64,000 bases of DNA, from assembly GCF_900188455.1 (NCBI RefSeq), contig NZ_FZOL01000003.1, positions 248,001 through 312,000 on the forward strand, read 5' to 3'. The notes below the pieces were generated by a model, which saw only the letters and a program-made list of their open reading frames with translations, had not been told where the DNA came from and made no database searches. The translations under genes were made by a program, and so were the position numbers. The stretch comes from Pseudomonas japonica. Its GTDB lineage: Bacteria > Pseudomonadota > Gammaproteobacteria > Pseudomonadales > Pseudomonadaceae. Numbering within the stretch: the stretch's first letter is position 1; every line of letters starts with the position of its first letter. Shown piece after piece: positions 46,351 to 55,383 of the stretch.

Positions 46351-47448
46351 ATGCGCCCCCGTCAACTCGGCATCACCACCGGTCTCGGCACCCCCGGCGA
46401 ATTCAACGCCATCACCGACGTCCCCGGCGTCCGCGTCGGCCATTGCACGCTGATCGACGGCGAACAGATCCGCACCGGCGTCACCATCATCCAGCCCCGC
46501 GCCGGCGAAGCGCGTCTGCAGCCATGCTTCGCCGGGGTCCATGTCCTCAACGGCAACGGCGATGCCACCGGCCTGGAGTGGATTCGCGAAGCAGGCCTGC
46601 TGACCACCCCGATCGGCATCACCAATACCCACAGCGTCGGCGTGGTGCGCGATGCCTTGATCGCCGCCGAACGCGCAAGCCTGGCCGATCCATCTACCTA
46701 CTGGTGCATGCCGGTGGTGATGGAAACCTACGACGGCGTACTCAACGACATCTGGGGGCAGCATGTGCGCTCCGAGCATGTCCTCGCCGCGCTGGCTGAT
46801 GCCAGACCGGGCCCTGTCAGCGAAGGCGCGGTCGGCGGCGGTACCGGGATGATCTGCCATGAATTCAAGGGCGGCATCGGCACCGCCTCGCGTAAGCTGC
46901 CGGCGGAGCAGGGCGGCTGGACGGTGGGCGCGCTGGTCCAGGCCAACCATGGGCAACGGCGGGAGTTGCGGGTCGATGGCTATCCGGTCGGGCGGGTACT
47001 GGACGATCTGCCGTCACCCTTTGCCGAACGCGGCGAGCCGGGCATGGGCTCGATCGTGGTGGTGCTCGCCACCGATGCGCCGTTGTTGCCGCATCAATGC
47101 CAGCGCCTGGCGCAGCGGGCCTCCATCGGCATCGCCCGCACCGGTGGCGGTACCGAAGACTCCAGCGGCGACCTGTTCCTGGCTTTCTCCACCGCCGACC
47201 AGCAACTGCCGCCGGTGGGGTACGGGCGCACGGGCGTGGCGTTCTCCCAGGCGGTGGCGATGGTCAACAACGACCATATCAGCCCGCTGTTCCGCGCCGC
47301 GGCGGAGGCGGTGGAGGAGGCGATCGTCAATGCGCTGCTGGCCGGGGTGGACATGCGCACGGCAAGTGGCACGCGGGTGCCGGGGCTGACCGGGGAACGC
47401 CTGCTGGACGCGCTGCGCCAGACAGGATGGAAACCCGCCCGCCCGTGA
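46351..47448 (+). CDS. P1-family (DmpA/BapA-type) self-cleaving aminopeptidase
   Basis: The 365-aa protein matches the S58/P1 peptidase family. It has ITDVPGVRVGHCTL, HVLNGNGDATGLEWI and GAVGGGTGMICH, and the autocleavage site Gly233-Ser234 in GEPGMGSIVVVLATDAPL. Cleavage frees Ser234 as the N-terminal nucleophile. Such enzymes release N-terminal residues, including beta-amino acids and D-residues. AAGGAG at 46340-46345 supports ATG 46351. It has no signal peptide. Confidence 0.87.
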   Translation: MRPRQLGITTGLGTPGEFNAITDVPGVRVGHCTLIDGEQIRTGVTIIQPRAGEARLQPCFAGVHVLNGNGDATGLEWIREAGLLTTPIGITNTHSVGVVRDALIAAERASLADPSTYWCMPVVMETYDGVLNDIWGQHVRSEHVLAALADARPGPVSEGAVGGGTGMICHEFKGGIGTASRKLPAEQGGWTVGALVQANHGQRRELRVDGYPVGRVLDDLPSPFAERGEPGMGSIVVVLATDAPLLPHQCQRLAQRASIGIARTGGGTEDSSGDLFLAFSTADQQLPPVGYGRTGVAFSQAVAMVNNDHISPLFRAAAEAVEEAIVNALLAGVDMRTASGTRVPGLTGERLLDALRQTGWKPARP

Positions 47449-47467
47449 CCAGGGCCCCGAGGCCCGC

Positions 47468-49255
47468 TCAGGCGATCCGCCAGCCACCCAGCCCATCCAG
47501 CTCCAGATGATGACTGTGAAACCCCGCCAGGGTCGCCCGATGGCCGACGCTCACCAGCATGCTGTCGGCCATGCGCTCGCGCAGCAGGCCGTACAGCGCG
47601 TGTTCCAGCCCTTCATCCATGGCTGAGGTGGATTCGTCGAGGAACACGATCCGCGGTTTGTTGAACAGCACCCGGGCAAAGGCCAGGCGCTGTTGCTCGC
47701 CGACGGAGAGGATTCGCGCCCAGTCGTTGCTGTCGTCGAGCTTGTCCACCAGGTGCCCGAGATTGACCTCGCGCAGGGCCTGGGCCAGGCGTGGGTCATC
47801 TTCCGGCGACCCCGTCGCGGGATAGGCCACCGCCGTGCGCAGCATCCCCAGCGGCAGGTACGGCCGCTGCGACAGGAACAGCGCCTCGGTCCCGCCCGGG
47901 CAGCGCACCTCGCCCTCGGCATACGGCCACAGCCCGGCCACGGCGCGCAGCAGGGTGGTCTTGCCACACCCGGAAGGCCCCTTGATCAGCAGTGCATCAC
48001 CCGCCTGCAGGCGCAGGTCGAAATCCTTCAGCAAGGCATGCCCGTCCGGGCGCAGCACCTGCATCCCGCGGATCTCCAGGGCGTCGGCCTCATTCACCCG
48101 CTGTACATGGGGCAGGGCGCGGGCCTCGGCGTTGGCGTCGAGAAAACCGGTCAGACGATCGAGAGTCGCGCGGTACTGGGCGAAGGTGTCGTAGGACTCG
48201 CGGAAGAACGACAGCGAATCCTGCACCTGGCCGAAGGCCTGCGAGGTCTGCATCACGTCGCCCAGCTTGATCGCCCCACTGAAGAAGCGCGGCGCCTGGA
48301 GAATGAAGGGGAATACCACCGCCACCTGGCTGACCGCGAGGTTGAAGCCGTCGAACTTCAGATTCCGGTAGACCAGGGCCCAGACATTGCGGATCAACGC
48401 CATGAAGCGCCCCAGCAGGGTATCGCGCTCGATGGCCGCGCCTTGATAGAACGCCACGTTTTCCGCGTACTCGCGCAGGCGCATCAGGGCGTAGCGGAAG
48501 TTCGCCGTGAGTTTTTCGTTGAGGAAGTTCAGGCGGATCAGCGGCTTACCCAGCTTGAAGGCGATCCACGTCGCGACCAGCACATACACGTACACCGCGA
48601 ACACCATCGCCCGCGGCACCTCGACCCCGGCCACGCTCAGCGGCGCCGACAGCCCCCAGAGAATCCCGGTGAAGGCCACCAGCGACACCAGCGCGCTGAT
48701 CGCCCCCAGCGACAGGCTGACTGAACCGGCGACGAAGGTGGTCACGTCCAGTTCGATACGCTGGTCCGGGTTGTCCACCGGCTGTTCCAGGAACTGCCCG
48801 CGGTAGTAGGCGTCGCCGTCCATCCAGTCGCGGGCCAGGCGGTCGGTGAGCCAGGTGCGCCAGCGGATATTGAAGGCCTGGGTCACGTAGTAGGTGAACA
48901 GCGCGCGCAGCACATGGATGCTCGCCAGCACCGCGAACACCCCGAGCAGGTACCAGAAGGCGGTCTGGTCCAGGCCCTGCAGGGCACTGTAGAAACCGTT
49001 GTACCAGAACGAAAACAGCACGTTCAGGCGCACCGCGAACAGCGCCAGGACGATCAGCAGGCTGTAGGTCAGCAACGGTCGCCAACTGTGTTTCGGGCTC
49101 AGGTAAGGGCCGGCGATCTGCCAGAACTGCTGACCCCAGCGGGTGCAGCGGATGGCCAGTTTCGCGCAGAGGGCGAGTGTGAAGAAGGTGATGAGGCAGG
49201 CGCCGGCCAGCCAGATCAGGCTGTCCTGCAGGGCTTGGTGCCAGTCCATTTCCAT
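47468..49255 (-). CDS. BacA/YddA-type ABC transporter (membrane plus ATPase)
   Basis: The 595-aa half-transporter has an SbmA/BacA-like membrane domain (six helices, about 15-340; FSFWYNGFYSALQGLDQ, QRIELDV) fused to an ABC ATPase (about 385-595) with Walker A GPSGCGKTTLLR, signature LSVGEQQRLAFAR and Walker B RIVFLDESTSAMD. Two copies should form a transporter in the inner membrane. Relatives move peptides or cobalamin, and the substrate is open. GGAA precedes ATG 49255. Confidence 0.85.
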   Translation of the reverse strand: MEMDWHQALQDSLIWLAGACLITFFTLALCAKLAIRCTRWGQQFWQIAGPYLSPKHSWRPLLTYSLLIVLALFAVRLNVLFSFWYNGFYSALQGLDQTAFWYLLGVFAVLASIHVLRALFTYYVTQAFNIRWRTWLTDRLARDWMDGDAYYRGQFLEQPVDNPDQRIELDVTTFVAGSVSLSLGAISALVSLVAFTGILWGLSAPLSVAGVEVPRAMVFAVYVYVLVATWIAFKLGKPLIRLNFLNEKLTANFRYALMRLREYAENVAFYQGAAIERDTLLGRFMALIRNVWALVYRNLKFDGFNLAVSQVAVVFPFILQAPRFFSGAIKLGDVMQTSQAFGQVQDSLSFFRESYDTFAQYRATLDRLTGFLDANAEARALPHVQRVNEADALEIRGMQVLRPDGHALLKDFDLRLQAGDALLIKGPSGCGKTTLLRAVAGLWPYAEGEVRCPGGTEALFLSQRPYLPLGMLRTAVAYPATGSPEDDPRLAQALREVNLGHLVDKLDDSNDWARILSVGEQQRLAFARVLFNKPRIVFLDESTSAMDEGLEHALYGLLRERMADSMLVSVGHRATLAGFHSHHLELDGLGGWRIA

Positions 49256-49358
49256 GGGCGGGGTTCCAGACGGGAGGTCTGGTCAGCGTAGATGAGTGGC
49301 AGGGCGGGGTGGGTGAAGGAATCTTAATCTCCAGCCAGGCACCCGGGGGCCCAACACC

Positions 49359-49940
49359 TCAACGGTTCTGCGTCACGCAGGGACTGTAGAGTTCCCAGAT
49401 TCTGGTGGGCACGGGGATCAACATCAGGTTGCCGTTCACGATGACCGAGGTGACGCTGTACTTGTCCTGGCCTGTGTCTCGCGCGAAATGCCCTGCGGTT
49501 CCGGTCAGGTACGACTGGCCATTTTTCAGGAGCAGGGCGATGGCCTGCTTTCTGAAGGGCGCGTTCATGTCCGTGCCCTCAAGGTAGGGGAACACCATCA
49601 CCGAGGTGCGTTTGGTGAAAACGTTGAAACGGTGTCCGTCACTCTCGGCAATGCAGCGCACATCTTTCGTAGTGAGGAGCGCATCGGTTCGGTAGGTGCC
49701 GTTGCTGAAGTCGACCATCAACAGGCTGTCGGCGGTAAGTACACCAATGCCTGGCGTAGGCTTGCAGGACGCGCCGCCGCCCAGCGCCATCACGCAATAG
49801 CTCATGGTCGATGTCGCGACGATGTCCTCCAGATGCAGGTCGCGCTTGAGCTGCTGGCGTGCCTCTGGTGTGTCATGGGCAATGCCGGCACAGGCAGTCA
49901 GCAGCGATAGGCTTGTCGCGAGAAGGGCAAGGCGAAACAT
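49359..49940 (-). CDS. Small hypothetical lipoprotein
   Basis: The 193-aa protein has a signal ending in the lipobox LLTAC. The mature part has three further Cys and a beta-rich pattern, with no recognised family. AAGGA is 9 nt before ATG 49940. It stands between the ABC gene and the DUF3077-like gene on the same strand. Confidence 0.7.
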   Translation of the reverse strand: MFRLALLATSLSLLTACAGIAHDTPEARQQLKRDLHLEDIVATSTMSYCVMALGGGASCKPTPGIGVLTADSLLMVDFSNGTYRTDALLTTKDVRCIAESDGHRFNVFTKRTSVMVFPYLEGTDMNAPFRKQAIALLLKNGQSYLTGTAGHFARDTGQDKYSVTSVIVNGNLMLIPVPTRIWELYSPCVTQNR

Positions 49941-50056
49941 GCAATTCAGTCCTTTGGGAGATCGAGCCATCCGTGGAACCCATACTGATAGCCAAGAGCC
50001 ATCAATGGTGCGAACGATAGTGAATATCGAGGGGCGGGTGCAAGCGCGATGCTCAA

Positions 50057-50074
50057 GGGCCGCATCCGCGGCCC
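50057..50074. terminator. GC hairpin after the DUF3077-like gene
   Basis: GGGCCGC-ATCC-GCGGCCC forms a perfect 7-bp hairpin 20 nt after the gene on the minus strand. It has no real T run, so its terminator role is weak. Confidence 0.35.
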
Positions 50075-50093
50075 CAGGCAGTGGCGGCCTGGA

Positions 50094-50399
50094 TTAGGCG
50101 GGCCGCGGAGGCTCGGGCTTGCGCATCAGCGCCTCCAGCATTGCCTCGCAGATTTCCAGCGAGTGTTGCGTCGCCCAGGCCAAGCGGGTCATCGGCCTGG
50201 ACGCCATTTCGCACACCTGGCGGTTGGTCTCCATGGCGGCGGTCAGCGAGGTGGACAGGTGCACCAGCACATGCTCCAGGGACGTGCCCGGATTGATCGC
50301 GAGCAGCGGACTGTGGGTGCCACGGCAGGTGGCGAAATCGGTATGCGCGGTTTTCGGGGAGGGGCTTGATGCGGGTGGATCGGGGACGATCTTTTTCAT
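50094..50399 (-). CDS. DUF3077/DUF6124-like small protein
   Basis: The 101-aa soluble protein begins MKKIVPDPP and has the helical segment PGTSLEHVLVHLSTSL typical of a small Pseudomonas family (DUF3077/DUF6124-like) of unknown function. AGGAG is 7 nt before ATG 50399. The 440-bp region upstream on its strand holds several hairpins and a terminator, discussed under the small-RNA entry. Confidence 0.65.
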   Translation of the reverse strand: MKKIVPDPPASSPSPKTAHTDFATCRGTHSPLLAINPGTSLEHVLVHLSTSLTAAMETNRQVCEMASRPMTRLAWATQHSLEICEAMLEALMRKPEPPRPA

Positions 50400-50549
50400 T
50401 GCGAGACTCCTGGATCAGTGGAGCCGCCAGCCATTGTGGCCAGACAAAGGGAGGCGACTGTACGCAGGCTGGTCAACCGGAGATCCAGGAACCCGGCGCA
50501 CCCGAAGGTGCCCCGCGCACAGCCGCCATGACTCGAATCGGCAGGCATG

Positions 50550-50682
50550 AAAAAGCGCCCGCCAATCGGTTGGGGCGCTGATGCGCTCCTGTATCTTGCG
50601 GGGGACCAGACCCGGTCGCTGAATTTGCAGCGACCGGCGAAGACTAGGACCCGCATTCCATGAGCGCAACGAGTTAAAGGGC
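50550..50682 (-). ncRNA. Candidate small RNA with terminator
   Basis: On the minus strand TTTCTC (50711-50716) and CATACT (50688-50693), spaced 17 bp, suggest a promoter that would start a transcript near 50682. It would include a perfect 10-bp hairpin (arms 50612-50621 and 50628-50637) and end at a terminator (stem AGCGCCC/GGGCGCT, 50554-50579, then five T). It lies 150 nt upstream of the DUF3077-like gene. It could be an independent sRNA or an attenuated leader. Confidence 0.4.
50554..50579 (-). terminator. Rho-independent terminator
   Basis: A 7-bp GC stem with an inner GCC-AATC-GGT pairing is followed on the minus strand by TTTTT (50550-50554). Confidence 0.6.
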
Positions 50683-50758
50683 GCAGAAGTATGATTGGGA
50701 AATTGCCTACGAGAAAGTCGGAAGCAGGGGAAATTTCGTAGCGATATGCGACGGCTGC

Positions 50759-50817
50759 AAGCCCATTCTTTCCCTGTAATGGGCTTTTCAGTCGTGGAGT
50801 ACAGATGTACTCCACGG
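50759..50817. repeat. Two hairpins after the SDR gene
   Basis: AAGCCCATT/AATGGGCTT (about 50759-50787, followed by TT on the plus strand) and CGTGGAGTAC-AGAT-GTACTCCACG (10 bp, about 50793-50816) lie just beyond the SDR stop. They may end SDR transcription. No gene is seen between 50400 and 50841 apart from the candidate RNA. Confidence 0.55.
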
Positions 50818-50841
50818 CTGATTCAAGCATCGGAAACGTCT

Positions 50842-51672
50842 TTATTGTGCGAAATCGGTCGACAACGACAGCGCCTTCCATTCCACCAGTTCCTGCTCGA
50901 CCGCCCGATGCTTCGTCTCGATCCGTGCCAGTGCATCACTGCCCAGCGCCAGGCGCTGCGGCGGGTTGGCGGCATTGGCCAGGGTCAGCAGCGCCTCTGC
51001 CAGCTTCGCCGGATCACCCGGCTGGGCATGGTTGGCCGCCTCGGCGAAGTTGCGCATCACACCCACCGTAGCGGCGTAGTCCGGCAGCTCAAGGGCGGTC
51101 TTCAGCAGCGACTGCTCATCGAGGAAGTCGGTGCGGAAGAAACCGGGCTCGACCACGGTCACCTTGATCCCCAGCGGCGCCAGCTCCTGGTGCATGGCTT
51201 CGCTGATGCCCTCGACCGCGAACTTGGTCGCGCCGTACACGCCCCAGCCGACATAGGCCTGGTAGCCGCCCAGCGACGAAATATTGATGACATGACCACT
51301 GCGCTGCCGACGCATGTGCGGCAGCACGGCACGGCTGACATTGAGCAGTCCGAACACGTTGGTGGCGAACAGTCGCTCGGTTTCGCTGGCGCTGGTTTCC
51401 TCGACCGCGCCGAGCACGCCGAAACCGGCGTTGTTGACCAGCACATCGATCCGTCCGAAGCGCTTGATGCCGGCGGCGACGGCTTCGTGGGCCTGCGCCT
51501 CGCGGGTGACATCCAGACGCACCGCCAGCAGGTTCGGGTGTTGCCCGAGGCGCGCCTCGATATCCTCGGGGTTGCGCGCGGTGGCGATGACCGCGTCGCC
51601 GGCGGCGAGCGCCTGTTGCGCGATGAGGGTGCCGAAACCACGGGAAGCGCCAGTAATGAGCCAAGTACGCAT
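50842..51672 (-). CDS. SDR-family oxidoreductase
   Basis: The 276-aa short-chain dehydrogenase has TGASRGFG (NADP-type, with the Arg), LVNNAGFG, catalytic Ser in NISSLGGYQ and YGATKFAVEG. It has the longer C-terminus of the classical SDRs related to 17-beta-HSD. The start is ATG 51672. It diverges from a LysR gene, its likely regulator. The substrate is unknown. Confidence 0.83.
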   Translation of the reverse strand: MRTWLITGASRGFGTLIAQQALAAGDAVIATARNPEDIEARLGQHPNLLAVRLDVTREAQAHEAVAAGIKRFGRIDVLVNNAGFGVLGAVEETSASETERLFATNVFGLLNVSRAVLPHMRRQRSGHVINISSLGGYQAYVGWGVYGATKFAVEGISEAMHQELAPLGIKVTVVEPGFFRTDFLDEQSLLKTALELPDYAATVGVMRNFAEAANHAQPGDPAKLAEALLTLANAANPPQRLALGSDALARIETKHRAVEQELVEWKALSLSTDFAQ

Positions 51673-51737
51673 TTCAACTTCTCCTGCATCCGACCCCACC
51701 CGTTGCGGGGCCTTCTCGATACGTGGAGCCAACTGTA

Positions 51738-51750
51738 AATCCGGCGGATT
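51738..51750. promoter_or_regulatory. Palindrome between SDR and LysR genes
   Basis: AATCCGGCGGATT is a perfect palindrome (AATCC-GGC-GGATT) in the 128-bp divergent promoter region. It is a plausible LysR-type operator. Confidence 0.4.
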
Positions 51751-51800
51751 GCTGTGATAATCCCAGGAATCTTGCATTGGCTTGTGAGGAAAATTCAGCA

Positions 51801-52691
51801 ATGAAGCCGATCAGCACGTCCGACCTTTCGCTGTTCCTGTGCATCGCCCGCCATCTCAACCTCAGCCGCGCCGCCGTGGAACTGGGCTTGACCCCCTCGG
51901 CGCTGAGTCATGCCCTGCGCCTGCTGGAAACCCGCCTGGCGGTGCGCCTGTTCAATCGCACCACCCGCAGCGTGGCCCTGACCGAGGCCGGCGAGCGCCT
52001 GTATCGGCGCCTGCAACCGGCGTTCCGCGATATCGCCGATGCCCTGGAAGACCTCAACAGCTTTCGCGATACGCCGTCGGGCAACCTGCGCATCACGGCC
52101 GGGCGCGCGGCGGCGCAGTTGGTGCTGTTGCCAGTGCTGCCGGGCTTTCTGAGGGCCTGTCCGGATGTGCGCGTGGAGATCGTCGCCGACGATGCGCTGG
52201 TGGATATGGTCGGTGCCGGCTTCGATGCCGGGGTGCGCCTGGGCGAACGCCTGCAGGCGGACATGGTGTCGCTGCCGATCGGGCCGAACCTGCGCTCGCT
52301 GGTGGTGGGCTCACCGGCGTTCTTCGAGCGCCATCCAGTGCCGCAGCATCCGCAAGACCTCCGGGGCTTGCCCTGTATCGGCCATCGGTTCCCCAGCGGC
52401 GCCTTGTATCGCTGGGAATTCGAGCGCGGCGGGATCCAGCTTGACGTGGAAGTGCAGGGTGCCCTGGTGCTCAGCGATGTCAGTCTGATGCTGGAGCCGG
52501 CATTGCAAGGGCTGGGCCTGGCGTATGTGTTCGAGGACATGGTCAAGGAGCACCTGGCGCGGGGGGAGCTGCGCCAGGTGCTGGGGGATTGGTGTCACTA
52601 CTACTCGGGGTTTCACCTGTATTACCCGAGTCGGCGGCAGGTGCCGGGGGCGCTGCGGGCGTTCATCGAATTTGTACGTGGTTCTCAATGA
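51801..52691 (+). CDS. LysR-type transcriptional regulator
   Basis: The 296-aa protein has the LysR winged helix (LFLCIARHLNLSRAAVELGL, LTPSALSHALRLLETRL, RLFNRTTRSVALTEAG) and a LysR substrate-binding domain (about 90-295). GAGGA is 10 nt before ATG 51801. It is divergent from the SDR gene and probably controls it. Confidence 0.87.
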   Translation: MKPISTSDLSLFLCIARHLNLSRAAVELGLTPSALSHALRLLETRLAVRLFNRTTRSVALTEAGERLYRRLQPAFRDIADALEDLNSFRDTPSGNLRITAGRAAAQLVLLPVLPGFLRACPDVRVEIVADDALVDMVGAGFDAGVRLGERLQADMVSLPIGPNLRSLVVGSPAFFERHPVPQHPQDLRGLPCIGHRFPSGALYRWEFERGGIQLDVEVQGALVLSDVSLMLEPALQGLGLAYVFEDMVKEHLARGELRQVLGDWCHYYSGFHLYYPSRRQVPGALRAFIEFVRGSQ

Positions 52692-52716
52692 ATTCGGCTA
52701 ACGCGGGCATGAGCCC

Positions 52717-54249
52717 TCAATTGTTCCAGGCGAAAACGGCATTGAAAATCTTCTCAATGTTCTGTTGAAGGTCACCGTCTTTTCGGTGGCTGTTCTGGAA
52801 CTGGTCGTATCTGTGTGTGAATCGTTCCGCGATGGCTACCTTCGAATAGCCCGAGTCCTTGCGGAACCTGCCGTTTTTTGATGTGAAATAGTCTTCTGAA
52901 AATTCGCGGGGCAAGTAATTTTCTATTGTGTAGTCTTCGGTAATCCAGCAAAAGCTATTGGGTCTTTCTTCGCTCGGAAAGTCGCTCCATACCCGATACT
53001 TCACACAGGATTGATTCAGGCAGCGCTCGACGTCGTTTTCTCGAACGAAATCAAGATCTCGATCCATCACGACAATCGAGTTGTTGTTGACGCTGAACAT
53101 GTCGATCAGGCCGGGTGCTCCGCTTGCTGAATAGTGACCGAGCATTGAGCCTCCGTAGAAAGAAAAACTGAAGTGCATGTTCTCGACAGGCATCTCCCTG
53201 TTGTTTTCTTCGCACCACAGCTTTAGCCAATGCAGCAGATAGATTCTGTCTGAGGCGCCCTCCACCCAGACGATGCCATTGGCCTGGAATATGTCACTTG
53301 GTCGAATACCCAGTCCGCGCATGGCCAGGGCGGGATTGGTAAGTTCGGACAAGGCGTGTCCATTCGCTTCGAAAAGACGAATTTTCGGTGTCGGCCAGAT
53401 TCCTATGTCGATGAGTACGCTGGAGTGCGTGGACAAGAACAACTGGAGGTTGTTCTCTTCCGCAATTTCCGAAATCCTCTGTATCAGCAGCCGCTGCAAG
53501 GTCGGATGCAGATGAGTTTCGGGCTCTTCAATTACACATATTTCATCGTGCTTACCTTTAAGCCAGGCCAGTAACCCGCCGAACGCTCTCCAACCGGAGG
53601 GCAACGTCTTGATCGAGATACGGTTGCTCATGCTGTCATCATTGAGGTCGATGCTGAGTTCCCCGTTCGTCTCGATTCTCAGCACGCGCTTGTCCAGCCG
53701 GTCCGGCTGCGGAATTGTATAGAAGGCCTGGCCGCTTTGAAGCGGGAAGGATGCCAATCCGTTCAGGTGACTTGCATTGTCATTCAATACATCAATGAAG
53801 TCCTGCAGTGGGACGCCTGTCTCATCATGAGCGGTTCGCCAACTTATCCTGGCGGGGATGCTTTGCATGAGCGCTTCCAGTTTTTCTGGAGGCGTTGAAG
53901 CGGTTTGCAGCATCCAGCCACTGTAGGTGGCGATACTGTCGCCGGCATGGACAGAGAAATTTATAAGAGACTCGCCACCGCCCTTTGGTCTGAAGTGTAT
54001 TTCAGTTTTGCAGTCAGCAAAATCGAGGTAGGCCAGCGCGAGGGTAGGGTCAGTTGTATTTTCCCGTGATAGCGTTTTCAAAACCTCGAAGTCCTTGATC
54101 GCTCGCACCATGTCAAGGACTGTTGACTTTCCGCCGCCGTTCGGCCCGACGAAGATGTTTATTGCAGAGGCGCTGTACTGTGTGATTGAACTGGGGTCGA
54201 AAGCGCCATCGACCAAACATTCGTTGAGATGGAGGCGACGAAGAGCCAT
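52717..54249 (-). CDS. OLD-family ATPase-TOPRIM nuclease
   Basis: The 510-aa protein has an ABC/SMC-like ATPase with Walker A GPNGGGKST (35-43), Walker B ICVIEEPETHLHP and the switch LFLSTHSSVLID, then a TOPRIM nuclease domain with Glu330 (VEGASDR) and MDRD (395-398). This is the layout of OLD (class 1) nucleases, several of which take part in phage defence. It is visibly AT-richer than the rest of the window and has no helicase partner, so it is not a Gabija pair. ATG 54249 is preferred over an upstream TTG, though the ribosome site is weak. Signs of recent transfer are clear. Confidence 0.82.
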   Translation of the reverse strand: MALRRLHLNECLVDGAFDPSSITQYSASAINIFVGPNGGGKSTVLDMVRAIKDFEVLKTLSRENTTDPTLALAYLDFADCKTEIHFRPKGGGESLINFSVHAGDSIATYSGWMLQTASTPPEKLEALMQSIPARISWRTAHDETGVPLQDFIDVLNDNASHLNGLASFPLQSGQAFYTIPQPDRLDKRVLRIETNGELSIDLNDDSMSNRISIKTLPSGWRAFGGLLAWLKGKHDEICVIEEPETHLHPTLQRLLIQRISEIAEENNLQLFLSTHSSVLIDIGIWPTPKIRLFEANGHALSELTNPALAMRGLGIRPSDIFQANGIVWVEGASDRIYLLHWLKLWCEENNREMPVENMHFSFSFYGGSMLGHYSASGAPGLIDMFSVNNNSIVVMDRDLDFVRENDVERCLNQSCVKYRVWSDFPSEERPNSFCWITEDYTIENYLPREFSEDYFTSKNGRFRKDSGYSKVAIAERFTHRYDQFQNSHRKDGDLQQNIEKIFNAVFAWNN

Positions 54250-54315
54250 TAGCGAAAAAATCTTTACATGCAAAATATGGTCTTCCGAATGGCCAATATA
54301 TGTTTTTCGGGCAGT

Positions 54316-55383
54316 CTAACAAATCCGCGGCAACTGCTCCCCCACCAGCCAGTCCACCACCCGTCGTCCACCAAACCGTGTCTGCATCTGCACGAAGCCG
54401 TGCCCATCCTCGACCACCCGGCCGATCTGCGCCGCGTCGCGGGCCAATGGATGCGCACGCATCACCTCCAGCAGTGCCTCGGCATCCGCCGCCGCACAGA
54501 TCGCCACCAGCTTCCCTTCATTGGCCACATACAACGGGTCCAGTCCGAGCAATTCACAGGCCGCCTCCACCTGTGGCTGCAGCGGAATCGCGGCTTCTTC
54601 CAGGAGCATTCCGACCCCGGACTGCCCGGCGATCTCGTTGAGCGTGGTCGCCAACCCGCCCCGGGTGGGATCCCGCAGCACCCGCAGTCCCGGGACCACC
54701 GCCAGCATCGCGGCCACCAGTTCATGCAACGCGGCGCTGTCCGAGAGAATCTGCGTTTCGAATTCCAGCGATTCACGCTGCGACAGAATCGCCACGCCAT
54801 GCTCGCCAATGCTCCCGGACAGCAGGATCACATCCCCCGCACGCGCACGCGCGCCGCCGGTGTCGATCCCGGCCGGTACCACGCCAATCCCGGTCGTGCT
54901 GATGAACACGCCATCACCCTTGTCGCGCTCGACCACCTTGGTGTCGCCGGTGACGATCGCCACCCGGGCCTCGCGGGCGGCCTGGCCCATTGAGTCGGCG
55001 ATGCGCTTGAGATCGGCCAGGGCAAAGCCTTCTTCGAGGATGAAACTGGCCGCCAGGTACAACGGCCGCGCGCCGCTCATGGCGACGTCGTTGAGGGTGC
55101 CATGCACGGCCAGGCTGCCGATATCGCCACCGGGGAAGAACAGCGGCGAAATGACGTGGGCATCGGTGGCCATGACCAGCCGCTCACCCGGCGTCAGCAC
55201 CGGGGTCAGCACGGCGCCGTCGTTGCCCTGGCGCAGCCAGGGGTTGTCGAAGGCGCCGAGGAAGATTTCCTCGATCAACTGCGCCGAAGCGCGGCCGCCG
55301 GCGCCGTGGGCCATTTCCACCTGGCCGCGACGCAGGTCGAGGGGGCGGACATAGCCGCGCTTGACGGGAGAACGGGCGTTCAT
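54316..55383 (-). CDS. hypE: HypE, hydrogenase maturation (thiocarbamate to cyanide)
   Basis: The 355-aa AIR-synthase-like protein ends in PRIC. The C-terminal Cys355 receives the carbamoyl group from HypF and is dehydrated with ATP to the cyanide ligand of the NiFe active site. AHGAGGRAS and GDTKVVERDKGDG are the family motifs. Its start overlaps the hypD stop by 4 nt, and it is the last gene of the operon. Confidence 0.9.
   Translation of the reverse strand: MNARSPVKRGYVRPLDLRRGQVEMAHGAGGRASAQLIEEIFLGAFDNPWLRQGNDGAVLTPVLTPGERLVMATDAHVISPLFFPGGDIGSLAVHGTLNDVAMSGARPLYLAASFILEEGFALADLKRIADSMGQAAREARVAIVTGDTKVVERDKGDGVFISTTGIGVVPAGIDTGGARARAGDVILLSGSIGEHGVAILSQRESLEFETQILSDSAALHELVAAMLAVVPGLRVLRDPTRGGLATTLNEIAGQSGVGMLLEEAAIPLQPQVEAACELLGLDPLYVANEGKLVAICAAADAEALLEVMRAHPLARDAAQIGRVVEDGHGFVQMQTRFGGRRVVDWLVGEQLPRIC

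Noticed and set aside
52717..54249. Gabija defence system
   Set aside because: The OLD-like nuclease stands alone; no UvrD-type helicase (GajB) gene follows or precedes it.
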